Assembly: GCA_025454835.1 (NCBI GenBank)
Contig: JALONQ010000030.1
Span: 1 to 45,344 of the forward strand
DNA length: 45,344 nucleotides
Direction of reading: 5' to 3'
Origin: Bacteroidota bacterium
GTDB taxonomy: Bacteria; Bacteroidota; Ignavibacteria; UBA10030
Position numbers and translations under genes: made by a program
Notes under the pieces: generated by a model
What the model saw: only the letters and a program-made list of their open reading frames with translations
Told to the model about the DNA's origin: nothing
Database searches by the model: none
Shown here: piece after piece, positions 7,084 to 14,341 of the stretch
Layout: every line of letters begins with the position of its first letter
How positions within the stretch are numbered: the stretch's first letter is position 1

Positions 7084-7968
7084 ATGCGATCATGGGCCTT
7101 GTTGATCACCGGTTTGCTGACGTGGGCCATTGCCGCCGGGCAGGCGTCATCCCCCGCTCACGCCTTCGACGTCATGGTCCGCTGTGACGACGCTGGAATG
7201 TCGCACGCGGTGAACGCAGGTTTCGAGCGGCTCGCCATGTCGGGTCTTCCATTTTCGGCGTCGGTCATGGTCCCATGTGCGTGGTTCCCTGAGGCAGTTG
7301 AGGTCCTGGACCGCCATCCGCACGTCTCGGTCGGGATCCATCTCACGTTGAACTCGGAATGGAAAGGTATGCGTTGGCGTCCAGTGGCCGGGGCCCGCTC
7401 CGTGCCCAGTCTCGTCGACAGCCTCGGCTTCTTCTTCCCGTCGCGGGCTCTGCTCATGGCGCACGCTCCGAGGCTGGACGAGGTCGAGAAGGAACTTCGT
7501 GCGCAGATCCAGACGGCCATAGAGGCCGGCTTGAGGCCTGCGTATGTGGACTATCATATGGGAGCGGCTGTCGGGACGCCTGAGCTGCGAGCGATCGTTG
7601 AGAAGCTGGCCGCGGAATTCAAGCTGGGCGTTTCGCGCTACTTCGGTGAGCAAGATGTCGACGGACTCTATCGCGCCATGCCCGGTGTGAAGGTCGATAC
7701 GCTCGTGGCCATGCTCGGTCGTCTCAAGCCTGGTGTCCGGAACCTGATCGTGTGTCATATCGCTGATCCGTCGGCGGAGATGGATGCCCTCACCGACCTC
7801 AATGCCAGCGGACTTCCGGAGATGGGGCGGCACCGTGCCGGAGAATTGACAGCCCTCCTCTCACCCCGATTCCGCGAGGCCGCACAGGTCCGGGGAGTCC
7901 GGTTCCTGACGTACCGCGACATCATCGCTGCCGACGGGCTGGCGGCCATGCAGCGGCCAGCCCCCTGA
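7084..7968 (+). CDS. Exported YdjC/ChbG-type carbohydrate deacetylase
   Basis: The 294-residue protein belongs to the YdjC/ChbG family, metal-dependent deacetylases that remove acetyl groups from chito-oligosaccharides and related sugars. A Sec signal (SWALLITGLLTWAIAAGQA) precedes the domain. The first metal motif is RCDDAGMS (Asp35-Asp36). It is followed by GIHLTLNSEWKG with His86, the VDYHMGAAV segment and the late LIVCHIADPSAEM. The core ends in FREAAQVRGVRFLTYRDI, typical of the family. The export signal implies periplasmic or extracellular sugar as substrate. The next gene, 37 bases downstream on the same strand, is a secreted M1 aminopeptidase, so they may share a transcript. Family assignment is firm; substrate is inferred. 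Confidence 0.85.
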   Translation: MRSWALLITGLLTWAIAAGQASSPAHAFDVMVRCDDAGMSHAVNAGFERLAMSGLPFSASVMVPCAWFPEAVEVLDRHPHVSVGIHLTLNSEWKGMRWRPVAGARSVPSLVDSLGFFFPSRALLMAHAPRLDEVEKELRAQIQTAIEAGLRPAYVDYHMGAAVGTPELRAIVEKLAAEFKLGVSRYFGEQDVDGLYRAMPGVKVDTLVAMLGRLKPGVRNLIVCHIADPSAEMDALTDLNASGLPEMGRHRAGELTALLSPRFREAAQVRGVRFLTYRDIIAADGLAAMQRPAP

Positions 7969-8005
7969 ACATTCCCGAGTCAGCGCTCGTATCCCTATCC
8001 ACGCC

Positions 8006-10024
8006 ATGAACACTCACCATCGCTCGACCGGCCTTGTTCTCGTCGCATCGCTCGCCCTGGTCTTCAGTCCGGCCAGGGGGCAACAGTCCGACGCGCCGGA
8101 CGACGAACTGTCGCTCCGAGAGGCGCGCCGCTATCGAGTTCTGGCCGAGGCCATGGCGGGCGCTCCGACCGCCGGGCAGGGCATCGACGTGACCTTCTAC
8201 GCGCTCGACCTGTACCTCACGGGCGCGCGCGGAACGATCCGTGGTTCCGTCGCCACCGAAGCGTTCGTCGTGGGGTCATCCACTTCGGTGGTGACGGTCG
8301 ACCTCTCCTCGGCGATCGCGGTGGATTCGGTGAGGATGGGAAACTCTGCGCTCAGCTTCACGCGTGCCGCCCACGTCCTGACGGTGACGTTACCCCGGTC
8401 GTACGGCGTGGGTGAGCGCGTCGGCTGGACGGTCTACTACCGTGGGACGCCGGCGGCCACCGGCTTCGGCAGTTACACCGACAGCCTTCGAACGAATGGC
8501 ACGCGCTGGGTCTACACGTTGAGCGAGCCCTACGGCGCGCGAGAGTGGTGGCCGTGCGTGGACCATCCCACGGACAAGGCGGATTCGGTCGACATCCGCA
8601 TGACCGTCCCTCCCACGTATCAGGCCGTGGCCAATGGCGTCCTGCGGTCGTCGGTGACGAATGGCGATGGCAGTGTGACGGTGCTCTGGTCGCACCGCTA
8701 TCCGGTCGCGTCGTATCTCGTGGCGATCAACGCCGCTCCGTTTACGACGTTCGGCGATTGGTATCGGTATGCGCCGACGGATTCTTTTTTCGTCATGAAC
8801 TACGTCCAGACCGACCTGCTTTCGCGACGTCCATCGGCGCGCGCGGCCGCCGCGTTGACGCCGCGGATGCTCGAGGTCTTCGAAGCGATGTTCGGGCCGT
8901 ATCCGTTCCGTTCGGAAGGCTACGGCCACGTGGAGTTCGGATGGGGTGGAGGAATGGAGCATCAAACGCTGACGTCACTCGGCTGGGGCGCGTTCAATGA
9001 AGGGACGATCGCTCACGAGCTGGCCCATCAGTGGTTCGGCGATCTCATTACCTGTCGCACGTGGCCCGATCTGTGGCTGAATGAGGGCTTTGCAACATAT
9101 AGCGACGCGCTCTTTCGCGAAAGGCAGTACGGCCGCACGACATTCCTGCAAGCCATGCAATCGCGCGCGTCGGGGGCTCGGTCCGCCTCCGGAACGCTCA
9201 TCGTGCAGGATACCGTCTCCGTCGGGAATCTGTTCGCCTCCAGCAGGGTCTACAGCAAGGGGGCGTGGGTGCTGCATATGCTGCGTCGGGTCGTGGGAGA
9301 CTCGCTCTTCTTCCGGTCCGTTCGGGCCTACGCCGACGACGCATCGCTCCGGTTCGGCACCGCGTCGACGAACGACCTGCAATCGGTGTTCGAAGCCGTT
9401 ACGGGGCGTGACTTGGATTTCTTCTTCGACCAGTGGGTCCGAGGAGAGCGGTATCCGGCGTACACGTGCTCGCTGCACGTCGAGCAGCAAACGGGTCAGG
9501 TGCGTGCGACGGTCAGGATCCGACAGAGCACCGGGACCTCGAACCCCACGCTGTTTCGGATGCCCATCGACCTGCGGTTCAAAGGCCGTTCGATCGATAC
9601 GATGGTGACGGTGTGGAACGACTCGCTCGACCAGTCGTGGCAATTCACGCTGGGTGGCGTTCCCGATTCGGTGACGCTGGACCCGGACAGCTGGATCTTG
9701 AAGACCGTTCAATACGGACAGCGGACGCTCGTCGACGACGGGTCGATCCCGGCCGACCTTGAACTCTCGGCGAATTATCCGAATCCGTTCAACGGCACGA
9801 CGCGGGTCCGGTTCGGTTTGCCGGAGCGTGGGCATGTGCTGATCGAAGTCTTCGACCTCGCCGGAAGACGAGTGGCCACGTTGGCCAACGAGGTCATGCA
9901 AGAGGGGCGGGCAGAGGTCCCGTGGAATGCGGTCGGGTCGACAGGAACATATGTTTGCCGACTGGTCTTCACGACCTTCAGAGGTTCTTCGGTCGTTGCC
10001 CGTCGAATGCTCTATTTGAAATAG
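8006..10024 (+). CDS. Secreted M1 family aminopeptidase with type IX sorting domain
   Basis: The 672-residue protein has a Sec signal (TGLVLVASLALVFSPARG) and an N-terminal beta domain. The gluzincin site follows: H337-ELA-H341 and Glu360 in DLWLNEGFATY give HExxH-x18-E. The substrate-binding motif is GGGMEHQT, a variant of GxMEN. The C-terminal part leads into a sorting/FlgD-like domain: LSANYPNPFNGTTRVRFGLPE, then IEVFDLAGRRVATLANE and GTYVCRLVF. Such domains are typical of type IX or Por secretion in Bacteroidota and Ignavibacteria. The protein should therefore be exported and trim N-terminal residues from peptides outside the cell. A strong terminator lies directly downstream. Confidence 0.92.
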   Translation: MNTHHRSTGLVLVASLALVFSPARGQQSDAPDDELSLREARRYRVLAEAMAGAPTAGQGIDVTFYALDLYLTGARGTIRGSVATEAFVVGSSTSVVTVDLSSAIAVDSVRMGNSALSFTRAAHVLTVTLPRSYGVGERVGWTVYYRGTPAATGFGSYTDSLRTNGTRWVYTLSEPYGAREWWPCVDHPTDKADSVDIRMTVPPTYQAVANGVLRSSVTNGDGSVTVLWSHRYPVASYLVAINAAPFTTFGDWYRYAPTDSFFVMNYVQTDLLSRRPSARAAAALTPRMLEVFEAMFGPYPFRSEGYGHVEFGWGGGMEHQTLTSLGWGAFNEGTIAHELAHQWFGDLITCRTWPDLWLNEGFATYSDALFRERQYGRTTFLQAMQSRASGARSASGTLIVQDTVSVGNLFASSRVYSKGAWVLHMLRRVVGDSLFFRSVRAYADDASLRFGTASTNDLQSVFEAVTGRDLDFFFDQWVRGERYPAYTCSLHVEQQTGQVRATVRIRQSTGTSNPTLFRMPIDLRFKGRSIDTMVTVWNDSLDQSWQFTLGGVPDSVTLDPDSWILKTVQYGQRTLVDDGSIPADLELSANYPNPFNGTTRVRFGLPERGHVLIEVFDLAGRRVATLANEVMQEGRAEVPWNAVGSTGTYVCRLVFTTFRGSSVVARRMLYLK

Positions 10025-10042
10025 GCTCCTCGTAACTCAAGC

Positions 10043-10080
10043 ACCGAAAACGCGCGATTTCGCGCTTTTTCGGTTTCAGA
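10043..10080 (+). terminator. Intrinsic terminator after the M1 aminopeptidase
   Basis: Left arm ACCGAAAACGCGCG (10043-10056), loop ATTT and right arm CGCGCTTTTTCGGT (10061-10074) pair with one mismatch. Runs of A and T in the stem could serve both strands. It separates the aminopeptidase from the GntR-controlled locus. Confidence 0.8.
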
Positions 10081-10088
10081 CCGACCCA

Positions 10089-10138
10089 TTGACATAAGTT
10101 GGTTCTTGTCGTATTGTATACTGTATACAGTATACGAT
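10089..10138 (+). promoter_or_regulatory. Promoter and 20-bp palindromic operator of the GntR locus
   Basis: TTGACA (10089-10094) is followed after 17 bases by TATTGT (10112-10117), a plausible sigma70-type promoter. Overlapping the -10 box and reaching the start codon is the perfect palindrome GTATACTGTATACAGTATAC (10116-10135). It extends on both sides (TAT before, ATA after) with one mismatch. A TGTATACA core is typical of operators of GntR regulators with an FCD domain. A repressor bound here would block the promoter, so autoregulation is likely. The expected transcript would have a very short leader. Confidence 0.75.
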
Positions 10139-10855
10139 ATGCCAAACGCCGAGTTGAAGAAGATAGCGGCAACAGAACTGGCACCGCTAAGAGATCGGAT
10201 CGCCGATTCCATCCGGACATCGATCATCGACGGTCGTGTAAATCCGGGTGAGCGACTCACGGAGCCTGACGTCGCTCGACAACTCGGCGTCAGCCGCACG
10301 CCCGTACGCGAGGCGTTCTTTCTTCTCATCTCCGAAGGTTTCGTCGAAGCCGCCCCCCGTCGGGGCGTCGTCGTAGCCGACCTCTCGCCGCAGGATGCTG
10401 AAGAGACGTACGTGCTCAAAGGCGCGCTCGAGGCGCTTGCCGCAACACTGGCTGCCGGCAAGGTCTCGCAGCAGTTAACGTCCGTCCTTGAACTCATCAA
10501 CGAAGAGCTCCGAGAGTCGATCGAAGTCGCCCCGGTCGAAATGGGGCGGGTCCTGGATCTCAACAATCGATTCCACCAGACCCTCAGCGATGCCTGCGGC
10601 AATCGCAAGCTGTCACGCCTGGTGACGGTCTATCGGCGCCAAACCCTTCGTTACAACTACATCTACTTCTCGGACGTCTCCCGGCTCCGTCAATCCGTCG
10701 AAGAGCACCGTACGATGATCATGGCGCTGCGTCGGAAAGATGTGGCCGAGGTCGGACGGCTCGTTCGTCTCCACAATGACGCAGCACTTCGCTCCCTGCG
10801 AAGCATCATGGCCGTTCCGGCCGCCACTGATCGAACACCCCGGAGTTCCACATGA
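10139..10855 (+). CDS. GntR family transcriptional regulator with FCD domain
   Basis: The 238-residue regulator has the N-terminal winged helix of the GntR/FadR group: LRDRIADSIRTSIIDGRVNPGERLTEPDVARQLGVSRTPVREAFFLLISEGFVEAAPRRGVVV. The all-helical FCD domain follows from about residue 75, with the metal-site pattern D-LNNRFHQTL and later EHRTMIMALRRKD. FCD regulators sense small organic or amino acids and usually repress the neighbouring catabolic genes. The ATG at 10139 is preferred over a TTG 33 bases upstream because the latter would translate the palindromic operator. Its stop overlaps the next start by four bases (ATGA), which ties it to the dehydrogenase gene and the aminomutase genes beyond. 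Confidence 0.93.
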   Translation: MPNAELKKIAATELAPLRDRIADSIRTSIIDGRVNPGERLTEPDVARQLGVSRTPVREAFFLLISEGFVEAAPRRGVVVADLSPQDAEETYVLKGALEALAATLAAGKVSQQLTSVLELINEELRESIEVAPVEMGRVLDLNNRFHQTLSDACGNRKLSRLVTVYRRQTLRYNYIYFSDVSRLRQSVEEHRTMIMALRRKDVAEVGRLVRLHNDAALRSLRSIMAVPAATDRTPRSST

Positions 10856-11775
10856 GCAAGATCCGAATCGCGATTGTCGGCTACGGTCACGTCGGCGAAT
10901 GCGCCCTGCAATCGGTCCTGGACGCACCCGATATGGAGGCTGTTGGCATTGTCGAACTGCCAGCCGTTGTCCAGAAAATGTGCCAGCTGGAGCCGATGCA
11001 GCCGGCCGTCCTGTCGCATCTCCCCATCGTCGACAACATCAAGAAATTGTCGAACGTCGATGTCGCCGTGTTGTGCTGTCCGTCGCGCGGCGTGCACCGA
11101 CTCGCGACCGAGATGCTCGAGGCCGGCGTGAACACCGTCGACAGCTTCGACATCCATTCCGAGATCCCGAAGTTGCGCCGACAGCTGGGCGAAGTGGCGC
11201 GTCGCGTCGGCAAAGTGTCGGTCCTCTCCGCCGGATGGGACCCCGGCATCGATTCGGTCGTGCGGGGATGGCTGGAGGCCATGGCGCCAAAGGGGATCAC
11301 GCACACGAACTACGGGCCCGGCATGTCGATGGGACACACCTGCGCCGCCAAAGCCATCGAAGGGGTCAAGGATGCCCTTTCGATCACCGTCCCCATGGGC
11401 ATGGGGGTCCATCGGCGCATGGTGTATGTCGAGGTGGCGGACGGCGCCGCCTTCGAAGATGTCGAAAAGCGTATCAAGCAAGACGCCTACTTCGCGAAAG
11501 ACCGGACGCTTGTCTTCCAGGTGAGCGACGTAAGAACATTGCTGGACGTCGGACACGGAGTGACGATCGAGCGCATTGGGGTCTCCGGCACGACGCATAA
11601 TCAGAACTTCAAGTTCATGATGCGGATCAACAATCCCGCTCTGACGGCCCAGGTGATGGTCTCCGCCGCCCGGGCGGCGATGCGCCACGAGCCGGGATGC
11701 TACACCATGATCGAGCTTCCCGTCATCGACTTCCTCGCCGGTGACGTCGAAACCTTCGTGCAGCAACTTGTGTAG
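10852..11775 (+). CDS. meso-Diaminopimelate dehydrogenase-like NAD(P)-dependent amino acid dehydrogenase
   Basis: The 307-residue protein aligns over its length with meso-diaminopimelate dehydrogenase. The Rossmann start is RIAIVGYGHVGECAL, followed by VDSFDIHSEIPKLR and SVLSAGWDPGIDSVVR. Next comes YGPGMSMGHTCAAKAIEGVKDALSITVP, the substrate-loop region around DVGHGV, and INNPALTAQVMVSAARAA near the end. Diaminopimelate dehydrogenases oxidatively deaminate the D-centre of a diamino acid. Its position in an aminomutase locus rather than with lysine biosynthesis genes suggests it oxidises a diamino acid made by the mutase, in the role of 2,4-diaminopentanoate or 3,5-diaminohexanoate dehydrogenase. 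That role is inferred. A four-base overlap with the GntR gene indicates translational coupling. Confidence 0.85.
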   Translation: MSKIRIAIVGYGHVGECALQSVLDAPDMEAVGIVELPAVVQKMCQLEPMQPAVLSHLPIVDNIKKLSNVDVAVLCCPSRGVHRLATEMLEAGVNTVDSFDIHSEIPKLRRQLGEVARRVGKVSVLSAGWDPGIDSVVRGWLEAMAPKGITHTNYGPGMSMGHTCAAKAIEGVKDALSITVPMGMGVHRRMVYVEVADGAAFEDVEKRIKQDAYFAKDRTLVFQVSDVRTLLDVGHGVTIERIGVSGTTHNQNFKFMMRINNPALTAQVMVSAARAAMRHEPGCYTMIELPVIDFLAGDVETFVQQLV

Positions 11776-11776
11776 T

Positions 11777-11870
11777 GCGTGGGGAAAGAATAGAAAATGG
11801 AGAACAGAGAATCGGAAGGCAGATCATCGCACGAAACTCGACAATCGTCACTCGTCAATCGACATTCCCC
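11777..11870. repeat. Period-7 arrays between dehydrogenase and small protein genes
   Basis: Units AGAATAG, AAAATGG, AGAACAG and AGAATCG are followed, from about 11839, by TCGACAA, TCGTCAC, TCGTCAA and TCGACAT. The second array ends just before the ATG at 11871. Confidence 0.7.
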
Positions 11871-12320
11871 ATGGACCCCTACGCCCGCAACCTGATCAAG
11901 ACGAACTTCTTCCATGCCAAACGCCCGATCGCCGGCTCGGTGGTTGTGGTCTTGGACGGCTACTTGGACAACCGGTCGCTGTCGCTGATCCAGCCGATCT
12001 CGCGGGCTTATCCGAAACATACGATCATCGAGCTGATCGCCACGGAGGAGGATTCGGCCGTTCCAGGCGGGTCTGTCCAGGCGATCGCGTATCTCGGCTT
12101 CGTCGAGCTGCTGACGAGCGGAGTGATCGTGGTGGGGGATGAGGTGGTCGTGAAGAAGAAGGCCGTCGGCACCATCGCCGGCTACGACGACACGCATATG
12201 CCGAACCACCAGAATGTGATCGTGAAGGTGGAAAAGCGATTCTCAGGGAAAGATCTGAAGTGGCGCGTGGGAGAGCGGGTGGAGATCAAGAGGCGGAAGC
12301 GAGGGATCAGTGATCAGTAA
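11871..12320 (+). CDS. Uncharacterised small basic protein of the aminomutase locus
   Basis: I do not recognise a named function for this 149-residue soluble protein. It has a beta-rich pattern: GSVVVVLDGYLDNRSLSLIQPISRAYPKHTIIELIAT, then FVELLTSGVIVVGDEVVVKKKAVGTIAGYDDTHMPNHQNVIVKVEK, and a basic end. The 'GDEV-V-K-x-VGTIAGYD-TH' stretch could fold as a small SH3-like barrel. In gene order it holds the place of OrtA, the small beta-rich subunit of 2-amino-4-oxopentanoate thiolase in the clostridial ornithine cluster, but I cannot show homology. The ATG at 11871 is preferred because the upstream in-frame sequence is a 7-bp repeat array. The last four codons (ISDQ) and the stop lie in another array, so the natural C-terminus may have been altered. 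Confidence 0.7.
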   Translation: MDPYARNLIKTNFFHAKRPIAGSVVVVLDGYLDNRSLSLIQPISRAYPKHTIIELIATEEDSAVPGGSVQAIAYLGFVELLTSGVIVVGDEVVVKKKAVGTIAGYDDTHMPNHQNVIVKVEKRFSGKDLKWRVGERVEIKRRKRGISDQ

Positions 12321-12333
12321 TCAGTGATCAGTG
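12304..12333. repeat. Heptamer array ATCAGTG x4 over the stop codon
   Basis: ATCAGTG, ATCAGTA, ATCAGTG and ATCAGTG fill 12305-12332. The TAA stop of the preceding gene (12318-12320) lies within it. Confidence 0.85.
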
Positions 12334-12435
12334 GCTTGGGTTTGGGTGAGGGAACCAGCCAACGCGCGGCTCTGATTGGCCACGGCGCGCAAGAACCTTG
12401 CTCGGGGTGCCTTCAATCACCTTCCCTGACGTCAC

Positions 12436-12475
12436 AGAATCGACAATTGACATTTGACAATCGACAATCACTCAG
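12436..12475. repeat. Period-7 array (TCGACAA/TTGACAT)
   Basis: Units TCGACAA, TTGACAT, TTGACAA and TCGACAA occur in tandem in the 174-base gap upstream of the PLP enzyme gene. It is the same unit family as the array at 11839-11870. Confidence 0.8.
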
Positions 12476-12494
12476 TTCTCTTAAGGACACCAAC

Positions 12495-13967
12495 ATGGCA
12501 CGCCCGCAGTTTCGCTTCCAGATGTACAAACGCCTGCAACAGAACCTGCAGAAGATCTACGCCGACGCCCGGAAGGCCGCTGAAACCCTCAATATGCCGG
12601 CCGAACTCAAGGGGGCCATCGGGCTGACCGGCGCCATCTCGGGTTGCCCCTCGCCGTTGCGCGAGGACATCGAACATGCCATGGCCGTCGAGGCAAAGAA
12701 GGTCGTGCCGCTCAATGTCTACGTCGACCAGATCCGGGAGCTGATCAAGGGGTTCTACGGTGACGAGTATGACGCTTGCCCGATCAACACCTGCGAAGCG
12801 GGTCTTTGGACCACGTTCGACTGCCTGATGACGCCTCCGTTCCAAGGTCGGGGGGACAACTACCGCTCGCGCTACATCGCCCCCCTCGAACGCCACACGC
12901 ATCATCAGGCCTCCTACGGCCGGCCATTTCCGCCCAAGTACAAGGATATTCTGGCCGATCGCGGCTCGACGGCCGGTGAGTTGGGCTTCTATGGGAAGCG
13001 CCAGCACAACTTCGACACGGTTCTGGTTCCGATGGCCGGCGCCGATTATACCGTGCACGGTATCAAGTACCATCCGGTTCCGCTCATGAAGAACCTGAAG
13101 GTGAAGGAATCCCTCCAGGCGCTCGAGGCGACGGCGAAACGGCACGAGACATTGCTCGCGGGGTTTGCGTCACTCGGCTATGATACGCCGGGCTACGGAT
13201 ACAGCGACAAGGACAAGGAAGGAACGCCCAATTTGTTGAAGGGCATCGCCGCGTTGGCGAAGTCGTACAACGTTCCCTACGTCATCGACAACGCCTGGGG
13301 CATTCCGTTCATCGGCACGAACATCAAGAAGGTCGGCGCCGACGTGATGATCTACAGTATGGACAAGGCGACAGGATCGGCCACGAGTGCGCTCATCATC
13401 GGCAAGGAGGAGGCCCTCGTTCCGATCCGCCGCGCCCTCGGCTATCATGGGGCCCGCTACGGCACGGCCTCGTCGTACGGCAAGGCGGCCTACGTCGGGT
13501 TCGACCCAGGAAAAGAGGGACTGTCGGGCCAGGTGGCGGCGCTGCGTGTCATCCTCGATCGGCCCGAGGTCCTGACGAAGCCGGTGGACCAGCTCCACAA
13601 GATCGTCGTCGAAGAGTTTGCCAAGATCGACCCGCGGATCCGGCCGTTCTTCAAGATCTACAAGAGCCGCAATTGCGGGACCGTCGAGGTCAACTACGAG
13701 GACAGCTGGAAGGGGGGCAAGCTGGGCATCCCGATCTTCTCGATCGAGGACATGTACGCCGGCTCGCACCTGTTCCAGGATGGCATGATGCAGATGGGGA
13801 TCATCCCGACCATCTCGTACGACGCCAACTTCTTTATTTCACCGGGACTGGGTACCACGGACAGCAAAGGCCAGTTGATCCCGGAACGGGCTCGCATGAT
13901 CATCCGCGGTCTGGTGATGCTCATCGAGATCGTGTGTGAGCACAGCGGAATGCATGAGTCGACGTAA
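12495..13967 (+). CDS. Fold-type I PLP-dependent enzyme of the aminomutase locus
   Basis: The 490-residue protein has the marks of an aminotransferase-fold (type I) PLP enzyme. Asp265 in VPYVIDNAWGIPF should contact the pyridine nitrogen, and Lys291 in IYSMDKATGSATSALIIG should bind PLP. Upstream, GAISGCPSPLREDIEHAMAVEAKK and DACPINTCEAGLWTTFDCL resemble the substrate and phosphate-binding half of the large domain. I cannot name the reaction: decarboxylation, transamination, C-C cleavage or elimination are all possible. In the ornithine pathway this gene position holds OrtB, but OrtB is a threonine-synthase-like (type II) enzyme, so this is a different family. Shine-Dalgarno AAGGAC lies 6 bases before the ATG; the in-frame upstream extension runs through repeat DNA. 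Confidence 0.82.
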   Translation: MARPQFRFQMYKRLQQNLQKIYADARKAAETLNMPAELKGAIGLTGAISGCPSPLREDIEHAMAVEAKKVVPLNVYVDQIRELIKGFYGDEYDACPINTCEAGLWTTFDCLMTPPFQGRGDNYRSRYIAPLERHTHHQASYGRPFPPKYKDILADRGSTAGELGFYGKRQHNFDTVLVPMAGADYTVHGIKYHPVPLMKNLKVKESLQALEATAKRHETLLAGFASLGYDTPGYGYSDKDKEGTPNLLKGIAALAKSYNVPYVIDNAWGIPFIGTNIKKVGADVMIYSMDKATGSATSALIIGKEEALVPIRRALGYHGARYGTASSYGKAAYVGFDPGKEGLSGQVAALRVILDRPEVLTKPVDQLHKIVVEEFAKIDPRIRPFFKIYKSRNCGTVEVNYEDSWKGGKLGIPIFSIEDMYAGSHLFQDGMMQMGIIPTISYDANFFISPGLGTTDSKGQLIPERARMIIRGLVMLIEIVCEHSGMHEST

Positions 13968-14078
13968 GATGCAAGATCAAAGACAGAAGACTGAAGCGGA
14001 TGAGTGATGGATGGGTCCAGTGGCTGCTCAGACCCAACGCTTCAGTCTGATATCTTCCATCTTGGGTCTCACATCCCT
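13968..14078. repeat. Inverted pair of period-7 arrays forming a long hairpin
   Basis: Units AAGATGC, AAGATCA, AAGACAG and AAGACTG (from about 13971) face CTTCAGT, CTGATAT, CTTCCAT and CTTGGGT (from 14040). The inner ends AGACTGAAGCG (13988-13998) and CGCTTCAGTCT (14038-14048) are perfectly complementary. A further stem TGGGTC/GACCCA (14012-14017 and 14031-14036) lies in the loop. The structure sits between the PLP gene and the dimerisation-domain gene. Confidence 0.7.
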
Positions 14079-14095
14079 AACGGAAGGGATTTCCA

Positions 14096-14341
14096 ATGGA
14101 TCAACCCTCCTCAGCCTATTCTCACGTCATTGACGCCATCGACGTCGAAACATATCTCCTCTGCGGTTCTGCTCAGGAAGGGCATGAACTCGCACGACGA
14201 CTCGGCCGCGAACTGAACCTCGGCGATGTCGACGTGATGTTCGAGGAGTTCGACGGGTACGGCGTTCGCGTTCGGTTCCGGTCGATGGTCCACCGGCCGG
14301 CGGCGAACTATGCCTGGCTGGGAGAGAAGGAGGGGGCATGA
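14096..14341 (+). CDS. Stand-alone aminomutase dimerisation (OAM-type) domain, small mutase subunit
   Basis: This 81-residue protein resembles, from memory of the sequence, the N-terminal dimerisation domain of the lysine 5,6-aminomutase beta subunit (KamE). The shared pattern is a strand, a helix of the type 'AQEGHELARRLGRELNL', then VDVMFEEFDGYGVRVRFRSMV, matching the KamE order 'strand, AA..A.KMG, VV....L...FTFFVVYG'. In KamE this domain is fused ahead of the B12 domain. Here it is its own gene and the B12 domain follows directly, with start and stop overlapping in ATGA. Shine-Dalgarno AAGGGA is 7 bases upstream. It has no similarity to OraS that I can see. A structural subunit role is inferred. 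Confidence 0.65.
   Translation: MDQPSSAYSHVIDAIDVETYLLCGSAQEGHELARRLGRELNLGDVDVMFEEFDGYGVRVRFRSMVHRPAANYAWLGEKEGA

Noticed and set aside
11871-12320. OrtA orthologue
   Set aside because: Size and beta-rich pattern are suggestive, but no shared motif could be shown.
12495-13967. OrtB (2-amino-4-oxopentanoate thiolase PLP subunit)
   Set aside because: Position fits, but the Asp265/Lys291 arrangement is fold-type I, while OrtB is threonine-synthase-like (type II).
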